NCBI GenBank assembly: GCA_028692715.1
Contig: JAQUWU010000021.1
Coordinates: forward strand, 19,235-83,234
Direction of reading: 5' to 3'
Source: Paludibacter sp.
Lineage (GTDB): Bacteria > Bacteroidota > Bacteroidia > Bacteroidales > Paludibacteraceae
DNA: 64,000 nucleotides
The notes below the pieces were generated by a model, which had not been told where the DNA came from, did not search any database, and worked only from the letters and a program-made list of their open reading frames with translations. Below, one piece after another: positions 61,626 through 64,000 of the stretch (positions within the stretch are counted from its first letter, which is position 1; each line of letters starts with the position of its first letter). Position numbers and translations under genes: made by a program.

Positions 61626-63278
61626 ATGAGAAAGCAAATGAGAACATTTTTAATTTTTACGGTTCTACAATTTGTTATTATGAGTACCCTGTTCCCTGCA
61701 CAGACAGTAGGATTATTCCTTAACTCAACAACTTCCTTTAACGGTTATACTTTGTTTGCACCACTTGGCAGCACAACAACTTATTTAATTAATAATTGTG
61801 GCGAGCAAGTGCATAGTTGGACTTCAAATTACAAACCCGGGCAATCCGTTTATTTCCTCGAAAACGGTATGTTGCTACGCACCGGCAACACCAACAACAG
61901 TGTTTTTGGAACTACCGGCGGAGTTGGAGGTATAATAGAAATGATTGATTGGGACAGCAATGTTATTTGGAGTTATACAATTTCAAGCACAACCGAATGC
62001 CAACATCACGATGTAGAATATTTACCAAATGGTAATATCTTAGCCATAGTTTGGGAGCTAAAAACAGCTGCCGAAGCAACTGCAGCAGGCAGAACAACTT
62101 CGGGGACGACACTTTGGTCGGATAAAATTGTGGAAATAAAACCCGATTTAGTGAATGGAGGTGGAACCATTGTTTGGGAATGGAAAGCTTGGGATCATTT
62201 GGTACAAGACGAAAATGCTAGCAAAAGTAATTATGGCACTGTGTCAAGTTCTCCTCAGTTAATTGATTTGAATTATTATTTGGGGGCTGCTACTGGCTCT
62301 GATTGGTTACATGGCAATTCGGTGGATTACAATGCTAAACTGGATCAAATAGTATTTAGCTGTCATAACTTTAGCGAAATCTGGATCATAGACCACTCCA
62401 GCACCATGAGCGAAGCTGCAAGTCATGCAGGAGGCACCCAAGGCAAAGGCGGCGATTTGCTTTACCGTTGGGGAAATCCCCGCACATACAATCAAGGTAC
62501 AACCAGTGATCAGAAACTATTTTTACAACACAATGCCAACTGGATTGATGACAGTTATAAGGATGGTGGTATGATTATGGTATTCAACAACCAAGCAGGC
62601 GAAACAACTTACTCAACTGTAAACGTAATAGAAACTCCTGTAAATACGAATGGAAGTTATAATAAATTCGGGACAACTTTTGCACCAACAGATTTTCAAT
62701 GGACTTACAAAGCTGCTACACCAAGTGATTTTTATGCCAATAACATTTCTGGTGCTACCCGATTATCCAATGGCAACACATTGATTTGCTCAGGTACCAA
62801 TGGGACATTTTTCGAAGTAGATTACAGTGGAAATACGGTTTGGAAATATATAAGCCCTGTAAAAGCCACAGGTGTAATGGCGCAGGGAACTACAGTCTCA
62901 AACAACCTATGTTTCAGGGCCGAAAGATATGTACCTAGTTTTGCTGGATTCACAGGGAAAACATTAACTTCCACAGGCTATATTGAAACAGGTTCAACTT
63001 TTACATGCACTTTAAATACAGCTTTAAATGAAGTAAATTCAACTTCCCAAATCATAATATATCCTAACCCGGCTCAAAATGAGCTAAATGTAAAATCTGA
63101 ATCAACTATCAAATCAATATCCATCTGCGATGTTTTAGGCAGAAAAATGACAGATTTATTTCCAAATCAACCCTCAGCCAATATAAGTTTGGAGAAATAT
63201 CAAGATGGAATTTACGTAATAAATTCAACGACAATTGATGGTAAAACTCAAGTAAATAAATTCACTATAAATAAATAA
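61626..63278 (+). CDS. Secreted arylsulfotransferase (ASST)-like protein with T9SS sorting domain
   Basis: 550 residues. Signal peptide about 1-27; another Met at codon 5. Beta-propeller of the ASST family, about 30-455: HHDVEYLPNGNILAIVWEL, DWLHGNSVDYNAKLDQIVFSCHNFSEIWIID, TRLSNGNTLICSG. The conserved His residues (in QHHD, LHGN and CHN) are where ASST enzymes have their catalytic and binding histidines. The last about 75 residues (IIYPNPAQNELNVKSESTIK, ending VNKFTINK) are a type A T9SS sorting signal, so it is exported and anchored or released at the surface. Whether it transfers sulfate is not shown. Confidence 0.9.
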   Translation: MRKQMRTFLIFTVLQFVIMSTLFPAQTVGLFLNSTTSFNGYTLFAPLGSTTTYLINNCGEQVHSWTSNYKPGQSVYFLENGMLLRTGNTNNSVFGTTGGVGGIIEMIDWDSNVIWSYTISSTTECQHHDVEYLPNGNILAIVWELKTAAEATAAGRTTSGTTLWSDKIVEIKPDLVNGGGTIVWEWKAWDHLVQDENASKSNYGTVSSSPQLIDLNYYLGAATGSDWLHGNSVDYNAKLDQIVFSCHNFSEIWIIDHSSTMSEAASHAGGTQGKGGDLLYRWGNPRTYNQGTTSDQKLFLQHNANWIDDSYKDGGMIMVFNNQAGETTYSTVNVIETPVNTNGSYNKFGTTFAPTDFQWTYKAATPSDFYANNISGATRLSNGNTLICSGTNGTFFEVDYSGNTVWKYISPVKATGVMAQGTTVSNNLCFRAERYVPSFAGFTGKTLTSTGYIETGSTFTCTLNTALNEVNSTSQIIIYPNPAQNELNVKSESTIKSISICDVLGRKMTDLFPNQPSANISLEKYQDGIYVINSTTIDGKTQVNKFTINK

Positions 63279-63385
63279 AATTATAAAACACCAAGATATA
63301 AAATAGCAATTTTGGACACACAAGGACTCCCGAGATAGTTATCGGGATATAAAAACACAAAACACTATCTCTTCCCGATCTAATT

Positions 63386-63409
63386 CCCCCTTTAGGGGGA
63401 TAGGGGGCA
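63386..63409. repeat. C5/G5 palindromic repeat
   Basis: CCCCCTTTAGGGGG then ATAGGGGGC, 22 bases before the next gene. Same family as at 41781-41803 and within the MITE copies. Confidence 0.7.
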
Positions 63410-63430
63410 GATTAATAAAAAAATAAAATT

Positions 63431-64000
63431 ATGAAATACATATTTACAATCATATTAGCATCAATTCAGTTCATTGCCTGTTACGGTCAAACTTCAAAAA
63501 TACCTGGAACTGGTCAAACTAACTCGTACAATCTAACAGGTATAATAACTTTGCCAACAGAAAGTCAGGCTTTTTTTGGTCAGAACACTAATCATCCCGG
63601 AAACACACCTTCGTACACCGACAATGGGAATGGTACTGTAACCGATAATGTTACAGGCTTGATGTGGGAAAAAACCACCGACAAAAATGGTGATGGAATA
63701 ATTAATTATTACGACAAATCAACTTATACCAATGCTTTGGCTGGTGCTGCATCTTGCAAAACTGGTGGCTATACAGATTGGCGATTACCAACCATAAAAG
63801 AACAGTACTCACTAATGATGTACTACGGTGCTGAACCGAGTCCAACTGCTACAAGTATTGGAAATGCCGTGCCTTACATCAATACCAACTATTTCACTTT
63901 TGGTTATGTCGATTTGAGTTCGGGATCACACGGTGGCAGTTCAGACGAACGATTAATTGATGCTCAATATGCTTGTGCAAGCATTTATGTATCAACTACT
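63431..64000 (+). CDS. DUF1566 protein (3-prime end outside the window)
   Basis: ATG at 63431; 190 codons open to the window end. Signal peptide or lipoprotein signal about 1-17 (FIAC, then YGQ). Y-T-D-N-G-N-G-T-V-T-D-N-V-T-G-L-M-W, an insertion with the calcium-binding loop DKNGDGIINYYD, and GGYTDWRLPTIKEQYS, the same arrangement as in the lipoprotein at 55578. It is therefore a second DUF1566 paralogue, ahead of which lies a C5/G5 repeat. Its end, partner genes and length cannot be seen. Confidence 0.88.
   Translation, partial: MKYIFTIILASIQFIACYGQTSKIPGTGQTNSYNLTGIITLPTESQAFFGQNTNHPGNTPSYTDNGNGTVTDNVTGLMWEKTTDKNGDGIINYYDKSTYTNALAGAASCKTGGYTDWRLPTIKEQYSLMMYYGAEPSPTATSIGNAVPYINTNYFTFGYVDLSSGSHGGSSDERLIDAQYACASIYVSTT

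Noticed and set aside
1-64000. CRISPR arrays, tRNA or rRNA genes, prophage, restriction or other defence genes
   Set aside because: No regularly spaced direct repeats, cloverleaf, rRNA stretches, integrase, transposase or defence-type enzymes were seen on reading either strand.

Overview
The window is AT-rich chromosomal DNA from a member of the Bacteroidota, most likely a Bacteroidales or Marinilabiliales relative. Several features point there together: promoters with the TAnnTTTG -7 box, a hybrid two-component regulator with Reg_prop/Y_Y_Y sensor, a type III glutamine synthetase, DUF3244 and Bvu_2165-type HU-like proteins, a type IX secretion sorting domain, and an almost complete lack of Shine-Dalgarno sequences. 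No rRNA, tRNA, CRISPR array, phage or transposase gene was seen.

Layout. 0.2-11.3 kb (minus strand): an ECF sigma factor, then a glycan-degradation group (beta-helix protein, hybrid two-component regulator, GH2 hydrolase) without SusC/SusD. 11.5-15.6 kb (minus): an exopolysaccharide export operon of two tandem Wza-like lipoproteins and a Wzc-like tyrosine kinase. 15.9-22.5 kb: envelope proteins, two thioredoxin-fold proteins, mutY, then HU, a 29-residue basic COX24/bS22-like ribosomal mini-protein and RNase G/E. 22.6-25.8 kb: a MITE-like element with perfect 8-bp target duplications, then an OmpA-family lipoprotein and a partner envelope protein. 26.4-27.9 kb: a SAM-II-like riboswitch, a leader ORF and metK. 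28.0-29.7 kb: a membrane TPR regulator.

29.7-36.2 kb is a gene-poor accessory region rich in eroded repeats. It holds a DUF3244 protein, an HU-like/DUF4469 protein, a PepSY-like small protein, a stefin (cystatin)-like small protein, an integral membrane protein, a 71-residue peptide, a radical SAM enzyme with a damaged SPASM domain, and a tiny hydrophobic ORF whose GTG overlaps the radical SAM stop. Three of these genes share an upstream nucleotide motif. FabH-like and DUF1847 genes follow.

38.4-54.2 kb (all minus) is a nitrogen-assimilation locus: asnB, gltD, gltB, type III glutamine synthetase, and two PII-Amt modules, the second preceded by a TorF-like porin. Ammonium uptake, its PII control, and glutamine, glutamate and asparagine synthesis are therefore contiguous. 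A scrap of amt coding sequence plus a duplicated terminator records a past rearrangement.

55.1-64.0 kb (plus strand) is an envelope redox and secreted-protein cluster. It encodes a Spy-like protein, a DUF1566 lipoprotein, a two-cluster ferredoxin, a ferric-reductase-like cytochrome b, a Tat-signal flavoprotein, an EF-hand metallo-beta-lactamase-fold protein, a T9SS-exported arylsulfotransferase-like protein and a second DUF1566 protein cut by the window end. Several carry Gly/Gln/Asn/Pro-rich insertions. This is the best candidate for an undescribed multi-gene system, with the 29.7-36.2 kb small-protein/radical SAM region second.
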